DNA from: Gemmatimonadota bacterium
GTDB lineage: Bacteria > Gemmatimonadota > Gemmatimonadetes > Gemmatimonadales > Gemmatimonadaceae
Length of the DNA stretch: 64,000 bases
Assembly: GCA_021324775.1 (NCBI GenBank)
Contig: JAJPIM010000041.1
Coordinates: forward strand, 62,001-126,000
Direction: 5' to 3'
Below, piece by piece: positions 16,972 through 26,303 of the stretch. The notes beneath the pieces were generated by a model, which saw only the letters and a program-made list of their open reading frames with translations, ran no database searches and was not told the origin of the DNA. A program made the position numbers and the translations under genes. Position 1 is the stretch's first letter. Each line of letters begins with the position of its first letter.

Positions 16972-19368
16972 ATGAACGCGCATGCACTCGCGGTCCTGGA
17001 GCTTTCTCGGGTGCTCGGGTTGGTCGCAGACCGCGCGGCGTCTGCCCTTGGCGGCGCCGCAGTGCGCAGGCTGGGGCCCACGACGGACCGCGCGGCCATC
17101 GAACGTGAGTTGTCGCGGGTGGAGGCCATGCGATCGCTGGTCGCGTCGGAGCCCGCGTGGGAATCCGGCCAGATCCCCGACATCATGCCGGCCCTGGAGC
17201 GTCTCCGGGTCGAGGGCACAGCCTGGACGGGCATCGAGCTCCGGGGTGGCGCGCTGCTGCTGGCGTCGGGGCGCCGGACGCGAGAGCTGCTCCGTGATCC
17301 GCGGCGTCCCGCCGTCGCCCGTGCGATGCTCGCCGAGATTGCCGGCGCCATGCCCGACGCCCGCGACCGCGAAACGGCCATTGAGCATGCGATCGCCGAA
17401 GACGGCGAGGTCCGCGACCAGGCGTCGCCGCTCCTCAGGCGGCTTCGCCGTGAGTTGCAGAGCGCCGAGGGCGACCTGATCGCGCTGCTCGAACGGATCA
17501 TGGGCGGACTGGAGGCACACCAGCAGGTCCCGGACATGTCGGTGACCGTGCGCAACGGGAGGTACGTCATCCCGATTCGCCGCGAAGCCAAGCGCGCCGT
17601 GGCCGGCATCGTCCAGGATGCATCGGCGACAGGAGCGACCTTGTTTGTCGAGCCGCCGGCGGCTGTCGAAGCGGGCAACCGGATCCGGGAGCTGGAAGCC
17701 GAGGAACGGCGCGAGACCGACCGTATCCTGCGCGAGCTGACCGACGCGCTGCGTCCCATACGCAACGGCCTCGTCGCCGGCCATGCGGCGCTGGTCGAAT
17801 TCGATACACTGTATGCGCGGGCGCGGTACGCCGACGAATTCGGCTGCCAACCGGCGGAACTCGGATCGCCGGCGGACGGATTCGTGATTCGCGAAGGGCG
17901 GCACCCGTTGCTGATCGCACAAGGCATGACTGTGGTACCGTTCGACCTCGCGATGGAGCCGGCCGAGCGGACGCTGCTCGTGTCCGGGCCGAATACGGGC
18001 GGGAAGACCGTGCTGTTGAAGTCGGTCGCGCTCTGCTCAGTGCTCGCGCAGTGCGGCGTACCGGCGCCGGTGGGCCCTGGGAGCCGGCTCGCTATCTTCG
18101 ATGATGTGTTTGCGGATGTCGGTGATGAGCAATCGATCCAGGCCAGCCTCTCTACGTTCAGCGCTCACGTCAAGAACCTCGGCGACATCCTGGCCGGCGC
18201 GACTCCCGCGTCGCTGGTGCTGATCGACGAGCTTGGCTCCGGCACGGATCCGCTCGAAGGAGCGGCTCTCGGCGGTGCCGTGCTCGAACACCTGACGGCG
18301 CGAGGGGCGCTCACGCTCGCCACCACGCATCTTGGCGCGCTCAAGGAGTTGGCGACCGAAGTGCCCGGCGTCGTGAACGCCTCACTGCAGTTCGATGCGG
18401 TGCAACTGGCGCCCACCTACCGGTTGATCAAAGGAGTGCCGGGCCGGTCATACGGACTCAGCATCGCGCGGCGCTTGAAGCTGCCAGAGCCGGTGCTCGA
18501 GCGTGCGGAGGCGCGGGTGCCGCAGGTGCAGCGCGACGCGGAAGCGCTGCTGGCCGATCTCGAACGGCGGGATGCGGAACTCGCGGACCGTGAGCACGCA
18601 GCGGCCGACCGCACGGCGGACGTGGCGTACCGGACCGCGAGAGTGGAAGAACGCGAGCGAGATCTCCGGGAGCGCGATCGGGAGTTCGAGCGGCGATCGC
18701 GTCACGATGCCCGCCGGTATCTGCTGCACGCGCGCGCGCAGGTCGAGCAGACCGTGCGCGAGTTGCGCGAGACAGTCGCCGCGGCCGGGGCGGAAGGCGC
18801 CGAGCAGGCGCGCCGGGCGCGCCAGCGGGTGGAGGAGCTGGTGGCCGAGCAGGGGCAGGCGCTGGCGGCGCTCGACGATACGGCGACGGATGCTGTGGCC
18901 CAGTCCTCGCCTGCCGCTCCCGGGACGCTGCGGATCGGCGATGCCGTCGAGATGCCGGCGCTCGGCGGACGGACTGGCCGGCTGCTGGACGTGCGCGATG
19001 GCGACGCGGTGGTTGCGGTCGGGGCGCTCAAGATGCGGGTGCCGGCCGATTCCGTCCGTCCATCGTCACGGCCCGCGCCGGCGGAACCGATCGCGATCAA
19101 CGCTGGGGAGACCGCCGATCCAGTCGCGGCGCGCGAGATCGACGTGCGGGGGATGCGCGTGGCGGAGGTGGACGACGTGGTGCTGCAGGCGATCGATGCC
19201 GCCGTGCTGGGTGATCTGCCGGAGCTCCGGATCATCCACGGCAAGGGCACTGGCGCGCTGCGGGAGCGCGTCGCGGAGATGCTCCGCAAGGACACACGGG
19301 TGACAAGCGTGCGCCTCGGCGCGTGGAACGAGGGTGGCGCCGGCGTCACCATAGTGGGGTTTGCGTGA
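16972..19368 (+). CDS. mutS2: Endonuclease MutS2
   Basis: A 798-residue MutS2-family ATPase. It has the MutS core helices (about 1-300), the ATPase with Walker A SGPNTGGKT (about 344), FADVGDEQSIQASLSTFSAH, LIDELGSGTDPLEGAAL (Walker B) and TTHLGALKELA. A long charged coiled coil (about 500-640) precedes the C-terminal Smr nuclease domain (EIDVRGMRVAEVDD, RIIHGKGTGALRERV). In other bacteria MutS2 suppresses recombination or rescues collided ribosomes, where the Smr domain matters. The Smr DxRG and HGKG motifs are both intact. It lies between yqeY and dnaG. Confidence 0.95.
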   Translation: MNAHALAVLELSRVLGLVADRAASALGGAAVRRLGPTTDRAAIERELSRVEAMRSLVASEPAWESGQIPDIMPALERLRVEGTAWTGIELRGGALLLASGRRTRELLRDPRRPAVARAMLAEIAGAMPDARDRETAIEHAIAEDGEVRDQASPLLRRLRRELQSAEGDLIALLERIMGGLEAHQQVPDMSVTVRNGRYVIPIRREAKRAVAGIVQDASATGATLFVEPPAAVEAGNRIRELEAEERRETDRILRELTDALRPIRNGLVAGHAALVEFDTLYARARYADEFGCQPAELGSPADGFVIREGRHPLLIAQGMTVVPFDLAMEPAERTLLVSGPNTGGKTVLLKSVALCSVLAQCGVPAPVGPGSRLAIFDDVFADVGDEQSIQASLSTFSAHVKNLGDILAGATPASLVLIDELGSGTDPLEGAALGGAVLEHLTARGALTLATTHLGALKELATEVPGVVNASLQFDAVQLAPTYRLIKGVPGRSYGLSIARRLKLPEPVLERAEARVPQVQRDAEALLADLERRDAELADREHAAADRTADVAYRTARVEERERDLRERDREFERRSRHDARRYLLHARAQVEQTVRELRETVAAAGAEGAEQARRARQRVEELVAEQGQALAALDDTATDAVAQSSPAAPGTLRIGDAVEMPALGGRTGRLLDVRDGDAVVAVGALKMRVPADSVRPSSRPAPAEPIAINAGETADPVAAREIDVRGMRVAEVDDVVLQAIDAAVLGDLPELRIIHGKGTGALRERVAEMLRKDTRVTSVRLGAWNEGGAGVTIVGFA

Positions 19369-19438
19369 GACACGAAGCCGGCGGCGCGGGGCGAGCGATG
19401 CGATACGGCCCCGGACGGCCCGGCGCGGGAGGCTCGCC

Positions 19439-21277
19439 GTGATACCCGACGACGTGGTCGAACGGGTCCGCGAAGAGGCGGACATCGTGCAGATCATCGG
19501 CGAGCACGTGACCCTCAAGCGGACGGGGACGGACTATCGCGGTCCGTGTCCGTTCCACCAGGGCACCCATCCCAACTTCTCCGTCTCGCCGAAGAAGCAC
19601 ATGTATTACTGCTTCGTGTGCAAGGAGGGCGGCGATGTCTTCACCTTCCTGACGAAGCGGCTGGGACTCGACTGGCCGAGTGCGGTCCGCCTCGTCGCGA
19701 GCCGATCGGGCATCGAGATCCGGGAAGTCGAATCCCAGCGTTCCGGGCCTGATCCCCGCGAGCCGCTGTGGGAAGTCACGGCCACCGCGGCCGAATACTT
19801 CCGCCGGATGTTATGGGATGATGAGGGCGGCGTTCCGGCGCGTGACTATCTGGCATCGCGCGGAATCGACCGGGCGACCGCGGACCGCTTCGGGATCGGG
19901 TACGCGCCTGCGGCCATCGGCTTCATGCGCAGCCATTTGCAGACCATGGGGTTCGATGACGCCCGGCAGATCGCCGCTGGTGTGCTGACACAGCCGGAAG
20001 AGGGACGCGAACCCCGCCCGCGTTTTCGCGGGCGGCTGATCTTCCCGATCTTCGACTCCGTGGGCCACACCGTGGGCTTCGGTGGGCGCCTGATCGGCCC
20101 CGGCGACGTCAAATACGTGAACTCGCCGGAGTCGTCGATCTTCGCGAAGCGACGGCTGCTGTACGGGCTGAACTGGTCGAAGTTCGCGATCAGGCGCGAC
20201 GAGCGCGTGATCCTGGTGGAGGGCTATTTCGACGTCGTCCGGTTGCTGGCAGCTGGCATCGAATCCGTCGTCGCCCCATTGGGGACCGCGCTCACGGCTG
20301 AACAGGCCGAGCTGGTCGCGCGTTACACCAAGGTGGCCTATCTGATCTACGACAGCGACCGGGCCGGGCTGCGCGCCACGTTCCGGTCCGGCGACGAGTT
20401 GCTGCGTCGCGGGGTCTCCGTTCGGGTCGTGACGCTGCCCGACGGGGAAGACCCGGACACGTTCGTCGGTTCGCACGGCGCTGAGCAGCTCGAGAGCCAT
20501 CTCCGTGGCGCTCTCGACGTGTTCGAGCGCAAGGTGCAGCTCCTCGAGCGCAGCGGCTGGTTCTCGGATCTGGCGCGGAAGCGGCAGGCGATCGACCGGC
20601 TGCTGCCCACCATCCGGGCGACCGCGGACCCGATCCTCCGCGACATGTACGTGACGCGCGCGAGTGAAGTCGCCGGTGTACCCCGCGGGCTGCTGTGGCG
20701 CGAGGCGGGTGACCCCGCGGCGGCGGCCGGGGGCGTACCCGCTGCCGGACCCATGGCGCCCGCACCACGCCGCGGGCCAGCACGCGCCGCGTCTGCGGGC
20801 GGGCGAAACCGTCCCACCGAGGCCGCGTATTCTGCTGAGCGGGAGCTGGTGCGGTGGCTGCTGCTCGCGCGATCCGAGCGGGAGCGGGTCGGCGACCGGG
20901 TCACGGCGTCGCAGATCCGCGACCCTCAGTTGAGTGCGATATTCGCGGTGCTCGCGGAGCTGGGGCCGGATGCGACGGTGCCCGAGATGGCGGCGGAGCT
21001 CGACCCGGATACGGTCAAGTTGCTCGAGACGCTCACGGCCGATGGCCCGACGGGGGCGGATCTCGGCGCGGAAATCGAGGCCAGCATCGCCATGTTGCAG
21101 GTTCGAGAGCTGTCCGAGCGATCGCAGGAGATCGACCGGATGATGGAGTTGGCGTCGCCGGAGGAAAAAATGGTGCTGATGCGGGAAAAGATGGAAAACT
21201 CCGAGAGCAGGCGGAAGCTGAACGGACGCGAGTACAAAACATTTCGCAGATCGCCGCGCACGGCGAGGGGAGGTTGA
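19439..21277 (+). CDS. dnaG: DNA primase DnaG
   Basis: Replicative primase of 612 residues. The N-terminal CHC2 zinc finger is intact (CPFHQGTHPNFSV with YCFVCKEGGD). The catalytic core has GFGGRLIGPGDVKYVNSPE and the Toprim acidic segment ILVEGYFDVVRLLAAG, then YDSDRAG. A Pro/Ala-rich linker (about 440-475) leads to the C-terminal helicase-interacting region. GTG 19439 has GGGAGG 7 nt upstream and begins with the usual IPDDVVERVREEADIV; the frame is open to 19361, but that part is low-complexity Arg. The stop overlaps a possible TTG of the next gene. Confidence 0.95.
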   Translation: MIPDDVVERVREEADIVQIIGEHVTLKRTGTDYRGPCPFHQGTHPNFSVSPKKHMYYCFVCKEGGDVFTFLTKRLGLDWPSAVRLVASRSGIEIREVESQRSGPDPREPLWEVTATAAEYFRRMLWDDEGGVPARDYLASRGIDRATADRFGIGYAPAAIGFMRSHLQTMGFDDARQIAAGVLTQPEEGREPRPRFRGRLIFPIFDSVGHTVGFGGRLIGPGDVKYVNSPESSIFAKRRLLYGLNWSKFAIRRDERVILVEGYFDVVRLLAAGIESVVAPLGTALTAEQAELVARYTKVAYLIYDSDRAGLRATFRSGDELLRRGVSVRVVTLPDGEDPDTFVGSHGAEQLESHLRGALDVFERKVQLLERSGWFSDLARKRQAIDRLLPTIRATADPILRDMYVTRASEVAGVPRGLLWREAGDPAAAAGGVPAAGPMAPAPRRGPARAASAGGRNRPTEAAYSAERELVRWLLLARSERERVGDRVTASQIRDPQLSAIFAVLAELGPDATVPEMAAELDPDTVKLLETLTADGPTGADLGAEIEASIAMLQVRELSERSQEIDRMMELASPEEKMVLMREKMENSESRRKLNGREYKTFRRSPRTARGG

Positions 21278-21279
21278 CG

Positions 21280-21984
21280 GTGCATTCGGATGTCGAGTCG
21301 TTGTTGGCGCTGCAGACCGAAGATCAGGCCATCGGCGAAATGGAAGCGCGGCTGGCCGCCCTCGAGCCTCGCTTGCGGGAGATGGATGTCGCGCATGCCG
21401 CAGCGGTGGAGGCACTCGACCGGGCCCGGCGAGCCGTGCAGGCCGAGGAGGGTGCGCATCGCGAGCTGCAGACCCGCATCGCGCAGCACAAGCTGCTCCA
21501 CGAGCGCAACATCGCGCAACTCGACTCCGTGCGCCGGATGAAGGAGGCCACCGCCGCGATGTCGCAAGTTGAACAGGCGCGGCGCATTCTCGCCGAGGAA
21601 GAGGGAGCGCTCCAGGGGATCTCCCGGCGGCTCGCGGAACTGCGCGGCGCTGCCGAGACGCATGAGCGCGCGCTGGCGGAGCTCGAGAGCCAGCACCGTG
21701 CCGAGCGGGAGACGATCGGTGAGGCCCGTGCGGAAGTGGATGGGCAGTTGGCCTCCCGGCGGACGACGCGCGCCGGATCGGCCGCGAAGGTCGATCGGGT
21801 GCTCCTCCAGAAATACGATCGCATCCGTACGGTGCGGCGCGACGGGGCGATATTTCCGCTTCGTGGACCGTCATGCGGGCATTGCGATACGAGCGTACCG
21901 ATGCAGCGCCGCAACGTCATGGCGGCCCGGGGCACGATCGAGGTCTGCGAGACCTGCGGTGTGCTGATGTACGCCGCCACGTGA
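21280..21984 (+). CDS. Coiled-coil protein with C-terminal C4 zinc ribbon
   Basis: A 234-residue protein of the C4-type zinc-ribbon/CT398-like family. About 170 residues of heptad-rich charged helix (LLALQTEDQAIGEMEARLAALEPRLREM onward) form an antiparallel coiled coil. A short C-terminal zinc ribbon has two CxxC knuckles, CGHC and CETC, separated by VPMQRRNVMAARGTIEV. Homologues have been proposed to act in secretion or nucleic-acid transactions, but the function is unsettled. GTG 21280 is preceded by GGGGAGG at 6 nt, better spaced than the TTG at 21274. It lies between dnaG and recJ, suggesting a link to replication or repair. Confidence 0.85.
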   Translation: MHSDVESLLALQTEDQAIGEMEARLAALEPRLREMDVAHAAAVEALDRARRAVQAEEGAHRELQTRIAQHKLLHERNIAQLDSVRRMKEATAAMSQVEQARRILAEEEGALQGISRRLAELRGAAETHERALAELESQHRAERETIGEARAEVDGQLASRRTTRAGSAAKVDRVLLQKYDRIRTVRRDGAIFPLRGPSCGHCDTSVPMQRRNVMAARGTIEVCETCGVLMYAAT

Positions 21985-21988
21985 GCGC

Positions 21989-23722
21989 GTGACCGCACCG
22001 GAGACCTCCGCTCCACCGCGGACGCGGGCGCCCAGCCGCTGGATACTGCCGGCGGCTCCGGACGACGCGGCGGTGGCAGCCCTCGCCGGCGCGCTGCACC
22101 TACCCATCACGGTGTGCCGGCTGCTCCATGCTCGCGGGTATACTGAGCCCGCAGCGGCCATCCGGTTCCTGCGGCCGAGATTCGGCCAGTTGCACGATCC
22201 GAAACTGCTGCACGGTCTCGACGCGGCAGCCGGGCGTCTGGTGCAGGCGATCGAGCGCGGGGAAGTGATCTTCGTGCACGGGGACTACGACGTGGACGGC
22301 ATGACCTCCACGGCGCTGCTGACGCGGGCGTTTCGTGCGCTCGGCGGCCGGGTCGTCCCCTTCGTGCCGCGGCGCCTCGAGGATGGCTACGACCTGTCCG
22401 AGGCGGGTGTGCGGGCGGCGATCGCGGCCGGCGCAGCGGTCGTGGTGACGGCCGACTGTGGCACGACGGCGCACGCCGCCGTGCGCTCGCTGGCGGCGGC
22501 CGGCATCGATGTGATCATCAGCGACCACCATCTCCCGGGTGGGCCGGTCCCCGAGTGCCTGGCGGTGCTCAATCCGCGCCAGCCCGATTGCGCGTATCCC
22601 GACAAGGATCTCGCCGCAGCGGGCGTCGTGTTCAAGCTCGCGCTGGAGGTGACGCGGCGCCTGGGCGGAAGCGAGGGCTCGGTCTTCGGGCTGCTCGATC
22701 TCGTGGCGTTGGCGACGGTGGCGGATGTGGCACCGCTGCGCGGTGAGAATCGCGTATTCGTGCGGTACGGCCTGCGGTTGCTGGCCGAGTCGGCCAACCC
22801 GGGATTGCGGGCCATGGTGCAGGCCTCGGGATTGGCGGGGAAGACGATCACGGCCGGGCGCGCCGGCTTCATCCTGGCGCCGCGGCTCAACGCGGTCGGC
22901 CGGATCGGCAATGCCATGCGTGGGGTCGAGCTGCTGACGACGGCGAGCGAGGCGGATGCGGGGCGGATCGCACGGGATCTCGAGGAGATGAACCGGAGCC
23001 GGCAGGATCTCGATCGCGCGATTCTCGTGCAGGCGCGGGACCTCGTCGGCCGGCTCGATCTCGACGAGACCTACGGCATCGTACTCGCCGACGAAGGGTG
23101 GCATCCGGGAGTCATCGGGATCGTCGCCTCCCGGCTCGTCGAGGAAGTCGCGCGGCCGGTCGTGATGGTCGCACTGTCGGGAGCAGAGGGCCGCGGGTCG
23201 GGACGGTCGATCTCGGCCTTCGATCTGCACAGCGGGCTGTCGGAATGCCGCGATGTCCTCCTACGGTATGGCGGGCACCGGGCGGCCGCTGGCGTGACGG
23301 TCGCACGCGAGCGCGTGGGCGAGTTCGCCGCCCGCTTTAATGCTGTCGCGCGCGACCGCCTCCGCCCGGACGATCTGGTGCCCGAGGTGAGAGTGGATCT
23401 CGAGGTCTCGATCGACGATGTCACACCGGAGCTCGAGGGCCTGCTTCGCCATTTCGAGCCCTTCGGCGCGGGCAATCCCTCGCCCGCGCTCCTCGCGCGC
23501 GGGGTGCACCTGTCGTCCCCGCCGCGTGCGCTATTGCACGACGGTCTCAAAATGCGGCTTGGGCGCACCGGGAGCCCGCTCGACGCGGTCGCGTGGGGCG
23601 CCGCGCACCGCCTGAGCGAGCTTGATGCGGGCGGCCCGGTGGACGTCGTCTTCCGCGTGGAACGGGATGAGTGGCAGGGCGAGCAGCGGGTGCAGGCCAA
23701 GATCACCGATTTCCGCGTGTGA
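21989..23722 (+). CDS. recJ: Single-stranded-DNA-specific exonuclease RecJ
   Basis: DHH-superfamily 5'-3' single-strand exonuclease of recombination and mismatch repair, 577 residues. Motifs: VHGDYDVDGMTSTALL (motif I/II), VTADCGTT, ISDHHLPGG (DHH), LATVADVAPL, and the DHHA1 domain with GRGSGRSISAFDLHSGL and YGGHRAAAGVTV. The C-terminal OB fold follows (about 460-577, HFEPFGAGNPSPALLARGV). GTG 21989 is 4 bp after the previous stop. It is part of the replication/repair run dnaG - zinc ribbon - recJ. Confidence 0.95.
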   Translation: MTAPETSAPPRTRAPSRWILPAAPDDAAVAALAGALHLPITVCRLLHARGYTEPAAAIRFLRPRFGQLHDPKLLHGLDAAAGRLVQAIERGEVIFVHGDYDVDGMTSTALLTRAFRALGGRVVPFVPRRLEDGYDLSEAGVRAAIAAGAAVVVTADCGTTAHAAVRSLAAAGIDVIISDHHLPGGPVPECLAVLNPRQPDCAYPDKDLAAAGVVFKLALEVTRRLGGSEGSVFGLLDLVALATVADVAPLRGENRVFVRYGLRLLAESANPGLRAMVQASGLAGKTITAGRAGFILAPRLNAVGRIGNAMRGVELLTTASEADAGRIARDLEEMNRSRQDLDRAILVQARDLVGRLDLDETYGIVLADEGWHPGVIGIVASRLVEEVARPVVMVALSGAEGRGSGRSISAFDLHSGLSECRDVLLRYGGHRAAAGVTVARERVGEFAARFNAVARDRLRPDDLVPEVRVDLEVSIDDVTPELEGLLRHFEPFGAGNPSPALLARGVHLSSPPRALLHDGLKMRLGRTGSPLDAVAWGAAHRLSELDAGGPVDVVFRVERDEWQGEQRVQAKITDFRV

Positions 23723-23747
23723 GCGGATCACCGCGGACCGGCTGGCA

Positions 23748-24296
23748 ATGCGCATCGTGGCTGGGATGTGGCGCGGGCGGACGATCGTGGTGCCCGCGGG
23801 CCGTCTCGTCCGACCAACCGCGGACCGCGTCCGCGAGGCCTGGATGAGCATCGTGCAGCCGTGGCTCCCGGGGGCACGCGTGCTCGACCTGTTCGCCGGA
23901 TCCGGCGCGCTCGGATTGGAGGCGCTGTCACGGGGCGCGCGGCACGCACGTTTCGTCGAGCGCGCCGCGCCGAGCCTGCGCGCCCTGCGGGCGAACATCG
24001 CGGCTCTAGGTGCCGGCGACCGGGCGACGGTGGATCGCGGCGATGCGCTTCGCGTCGCGGGACGGCTCACCACTGGCGAGTATGACGTGGCATTTGCGGA
24101 CCCGCCATATGGAGACGGACTGGCCGCGGCGGTGGCCGAGCACTGGCTCGCGATACCATTCGCTGCCATCCTTGGCGTCGAGCACGCCGCCGCGGACGCC
24201 ATGCCGGACGGCGGCTCGACGCGCCGGTACGGCTCCACCGCCGTGACCATTTATCGCGCTGGCGTGCAGCCCAGTGGCCGGGAGATCACATCATGA
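23748..24296 (+). CDS. rsmD: 16S rRNA (guanine(966)-N(2))-methyltransferase RsmD
   Basis: Class I SAM methyltransferase of 182 residues modifying G966 of 16S rRNA. It shows the family-typical MRIVAGMWRGRTIVVP start, then RPTADRVREAWMSIV, the SAM loop VLDLFAGSGALGLEALSRGA, and the catalytic FADPPYG (DPPY). ATG 23748 lies 25 bp after recJ. It overlaps coaD by 4 bp, the very common rsmD-coaD pairing. Confidence 0.93.
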   Translation: MRIVAGMWRGRTIVVPAGRLVRPTADRVREAWMSIVQPWLPGARVLDLFAGSGALGLEALSRGARHARFVERAAPSLRALRANIAALGAGDRATVDRGDALRVAGRLTTGEYDVAFADPPYGDGLAAAVAEHWLAIPFAAILGVEHAAADAMPDGGSTRRYGSTAVTIYRAGVQPSGREITS

Positions 24297-24829
24297 GCGC
24301 ACAGGGACGCGACCGCGTGCCCGACGGGGGTGGTCACGCGCCGAAGACGCGAGTCGCGGTGTACGCTGGCAGCTTCGACCCAATCACCAGGGGGCACGAA
24401 GACGTGATGCACCGCAGCCTCGAGTTCGTGGACCGGCTCGTGGTCGCGGTCGCGATCAACTCGGCCAAGCAGCCGCTGTTCAGCGTCGACGAGCGGATGG
24501 CGCTTATCCGGGCAACGGCTCCGGACGAGGCGCGCATCGACGTGCGGTCATTCACGGGCCTCCTCGTCGATTTCGCAGCAGACGTGGGTGCCCGGCTCAT
24601 TATCCGCGGGCTGCGCGCGGTCAGTGACTTCGAATACGAGTTCCAGATGGCATTGATGAACCGCCACCTGTCAGGCAGTCTGGAGACGGTATTCATGAGC
24701 CCCTCTCTGGACACCACGTACATCAGCTCGAGCATCGTGCGCGAAGTGGCGCGCTTCGGCGGGGATTTGAGCGGCTTGGTGCATCCGGAGGTCGCCGAGG
24801 CGTTGCGAGCCAAATTCAGGACGAGCTGA
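24293..24829 (+). CDS. coaD: Phosphopantetheine adenylyltransferase CoaD
   Basis: Fourth enzyme of coenzyme A synthesis, transferring AMP to 4'-phosphopantetheine. The nucleotidyltransferase motif is in VYAGSFDPITRGHEDV (TxGH-type, here T-R-G-H). RGLRAVSDFEYEFQMALMNRHL and the C-terminal SLDTTYISSSIVREVARFGG are strongly diagnostic. At 178 residues it carries an N-terminal extension of about 20 polar residues compared with the usual 160; an alternative start near 24356 would remove it. ATG 24293 overlaps rsmD by 4 bp. Confidence 0.94.
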   Translation: MSAQGRDRVPDGGGHAPKTRVAVYAGSFDPITRGHEDVMHRSLEFVDRLVVAVAINSAKQPLFSVDERMALIRATAPDEARIDVRSFTGLLVDFAADVGARLIIRGLRAVSDFEYEFQMALMNRHLSGSLETVFMSPSLDTTYISSSIVREVARFGGDLSGLVHPEVAEALRAKFRTS

Positions 24830-24857
24830 TGGGCTGGGACGTGCCTGTGATCCCGTC

Positions 24858-25841
24858 GTGACTCTGAACGACGTGCCGGTGATGAGTTCTGGCGCCGGCC
24901 GGCTGCGACCGCCCGGCCCGGTGGTGGCCGAGCTGCGGGCCCGTGCCGGGCGCACGTCGAGACGAGTGGTGCTGCCCGAGACCGGGGATTCGCGGACCCT
25001 CGACGCGGTTCGGGGGATGGTGTCCGGAGGCGTGGTGTCCCCCGTGCTGGTACTCGATCCGGATCGCCCCGAGACGCACGGCTCGGTCCGCATGCTTGCG
25101 GAGTCGTTGGACCTGCGTGTCGTATCGCCCGGTCCGGATGGCGCGCTGGCGACGGCGATGGATCTCACCCGCTCGGGCGAGGCCGACGCATGCGTGGCGG
25201 GCGCGGCCCACACCACGGCGGCGGTGCTTCGGGCGGCCATCAAGCGGCTGGGGAAGGCGCCAGGGGTGCGTCTGATCTCGAGCGCGTTCTACATGGTCCT
25301 CGCGCGGCCCGGGAGTGACGGCGTGGAGGATGTGTTTACATTCACCGACTGCGCGGTGATTCCGGAGCCGGGGCCCGACCAACTGGCGGACATCGCCATC
25401 GCGGCGGCCCGGGACCGTCAACGCGTCGTCGGCGATGTCGCGCGGGTTGCATTTCTCTCATATAGCACCCACGGCAGCGGCGGTGCGGACGCCCCGGCGG
25501 TCGCGCGGGTCCGGGAGGCACTGGCATTGGCACGCGAACGGGCGCCCGAGGTGCTGATGGATGGGGAATTGCAGGGTGATGCGGCGATCGTCGCCGCGGT
25601 CGCCGAGCGCAAAGGGTCGTCGGGCGCGGTTGCCGGGCACGCCAACGTGCTCGTGTTTCCATCGCTCGACGCGGGCAACATTGCGTACAAGCTGGTCGAA
25701 CGTCTCGGCGGCGCCATCGCGATCGGTCCAATCCTCCAGGGGCTCGCACGTCCCTGCGCGGATCTCTCGCGTGGTGCCGGTCCGGATGACATCATCAATG
25801 CTGCGGCGGTGACCGCCTTACTGGTGGCGCCGCCCACTTAA
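24858..25841 (+). CDS. pta: Phosphate acetyl/butaryl transferase family protein
   Basis: A 327-residue enzyme of the phosphotransacetylase family, interconverting acyl-CoA and acyl phosphate. Evidence: VVLPETGDSRTLDAVRGM near the N terminus, the AGAAHTTAAVLRAAIKRLG segment, RVAFLSYSTHGSG (family SxSTxGS-like), VLMDGELQGDAA, and NVLVFPSLDAGNIAYKLVERLGGA, then GPILQGLARPCADLSRGA. Length and motifs fit the short Pta form. Phosphate butyryltransferase is possible but less likely given the GPILQG and NIAYK pattern. No acetate kinase is adjacent. GTG 24858 is 28 bp after coaD; ATG 24882 is an alternative start. Confidence 0.85.
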   Translation: MTLNDVPVMSSGAGRLRPPGPVVAELRARAGRTSRRVVLPETGDSRTLDAVRGMVSGGVVSPVLVLDPDRPETHGSVRMLAESLDLRVVSPGPDGALATAMDLTRSGEADACVAGAAHTTAAVLRAAIKRLGKAPGVRLISSAFYMVLARPGSDGVEDVFTFTDCAVIPEPGPDQLADIAIAAARDRQRVVGDVARVAFLSYSTHGSGGADAPAVARVREALALARERAPEVLMDGELQGDAAIVAAVAERKGSSGAVAGHANVLVFPSLDAGNIAYKLVERLGGAIAIGPILQGLARPCADLSRGAGPDDIINAAAVTALLVAPPT

Positions 25842-25859
25842 CGCCGGGAGATCTGGTCG

Positions 25860-26192
25860 ATGAGCTTTACCATGACGAAGCACGGCAACGTGGTGGTGGT
25901 CGATGTCGACGGCCAGTTGATCGTCGGCAACCGGCAGGAACTCAAGCAGAAAGTGCTCGACGAGCTGGAAAAAGGGGAACGGAAATTCCTGATCGACTTC
26001 GCCCGCACCGGCTACATCGACAGTTCCGGGCTGGGTGTGCTGGTCTCATTGTCGAAGAAGATCCGCGAGCAGGCGGGTGAGCTGCGCCTCGCCGATCTCA
26101 ACGACGATCTCAAGACGCTCTTCGAGTTGACGAAGCTCGACACGCTGTTTCAGATCGCCGACAACCGCGACCGCGGCCTCGAGAGCTTCTGA
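25860..26192 (+). CDS. STAS-domain anti-sigma factor antagonist
   Basis: A 110-residue single-domain STAS protein of the SpoIIAA/RsbV type. The phosphorylatable serine region is YIDSSGLGVLVSLSKKIREQAGEL (DSSG). The N-terminal strand MTKHGNVVVVDVDGQLIVGN and the C-terminal LTKLDTLFQIADNRD complete the fold. In partner-switching systems the unphosphorylated form binds an anti-sigma kinase and releases the sigma factor. The next two genes encode a matching HATPase kinase and a PP2C phosphatase, so all three components lie together, but no sigma factor gene is adjacent. Confidence 0.92.
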   Translation: MSFTMTKHGNVVVVDVDGQLIVGNRQELKQKVLDELEKGERKFLIDFARTGYIDSSGLGVLVSLSKKIREQAGELRLADLNDDLKTLFELTKLDTLFQIADNRDRGLESF

Positions 26193-26303
26193 TTCCGTGA
26201 TGCCGGTGCGCCCGCAGGCCGCGCGGCCGCGGTCGCGGGGGTCCGTAGCCGTGGCCCCGGCGGGGCGGACCCTCGGTGCAAGGGTCCTGGTGAGGCACCC
26301 TTG

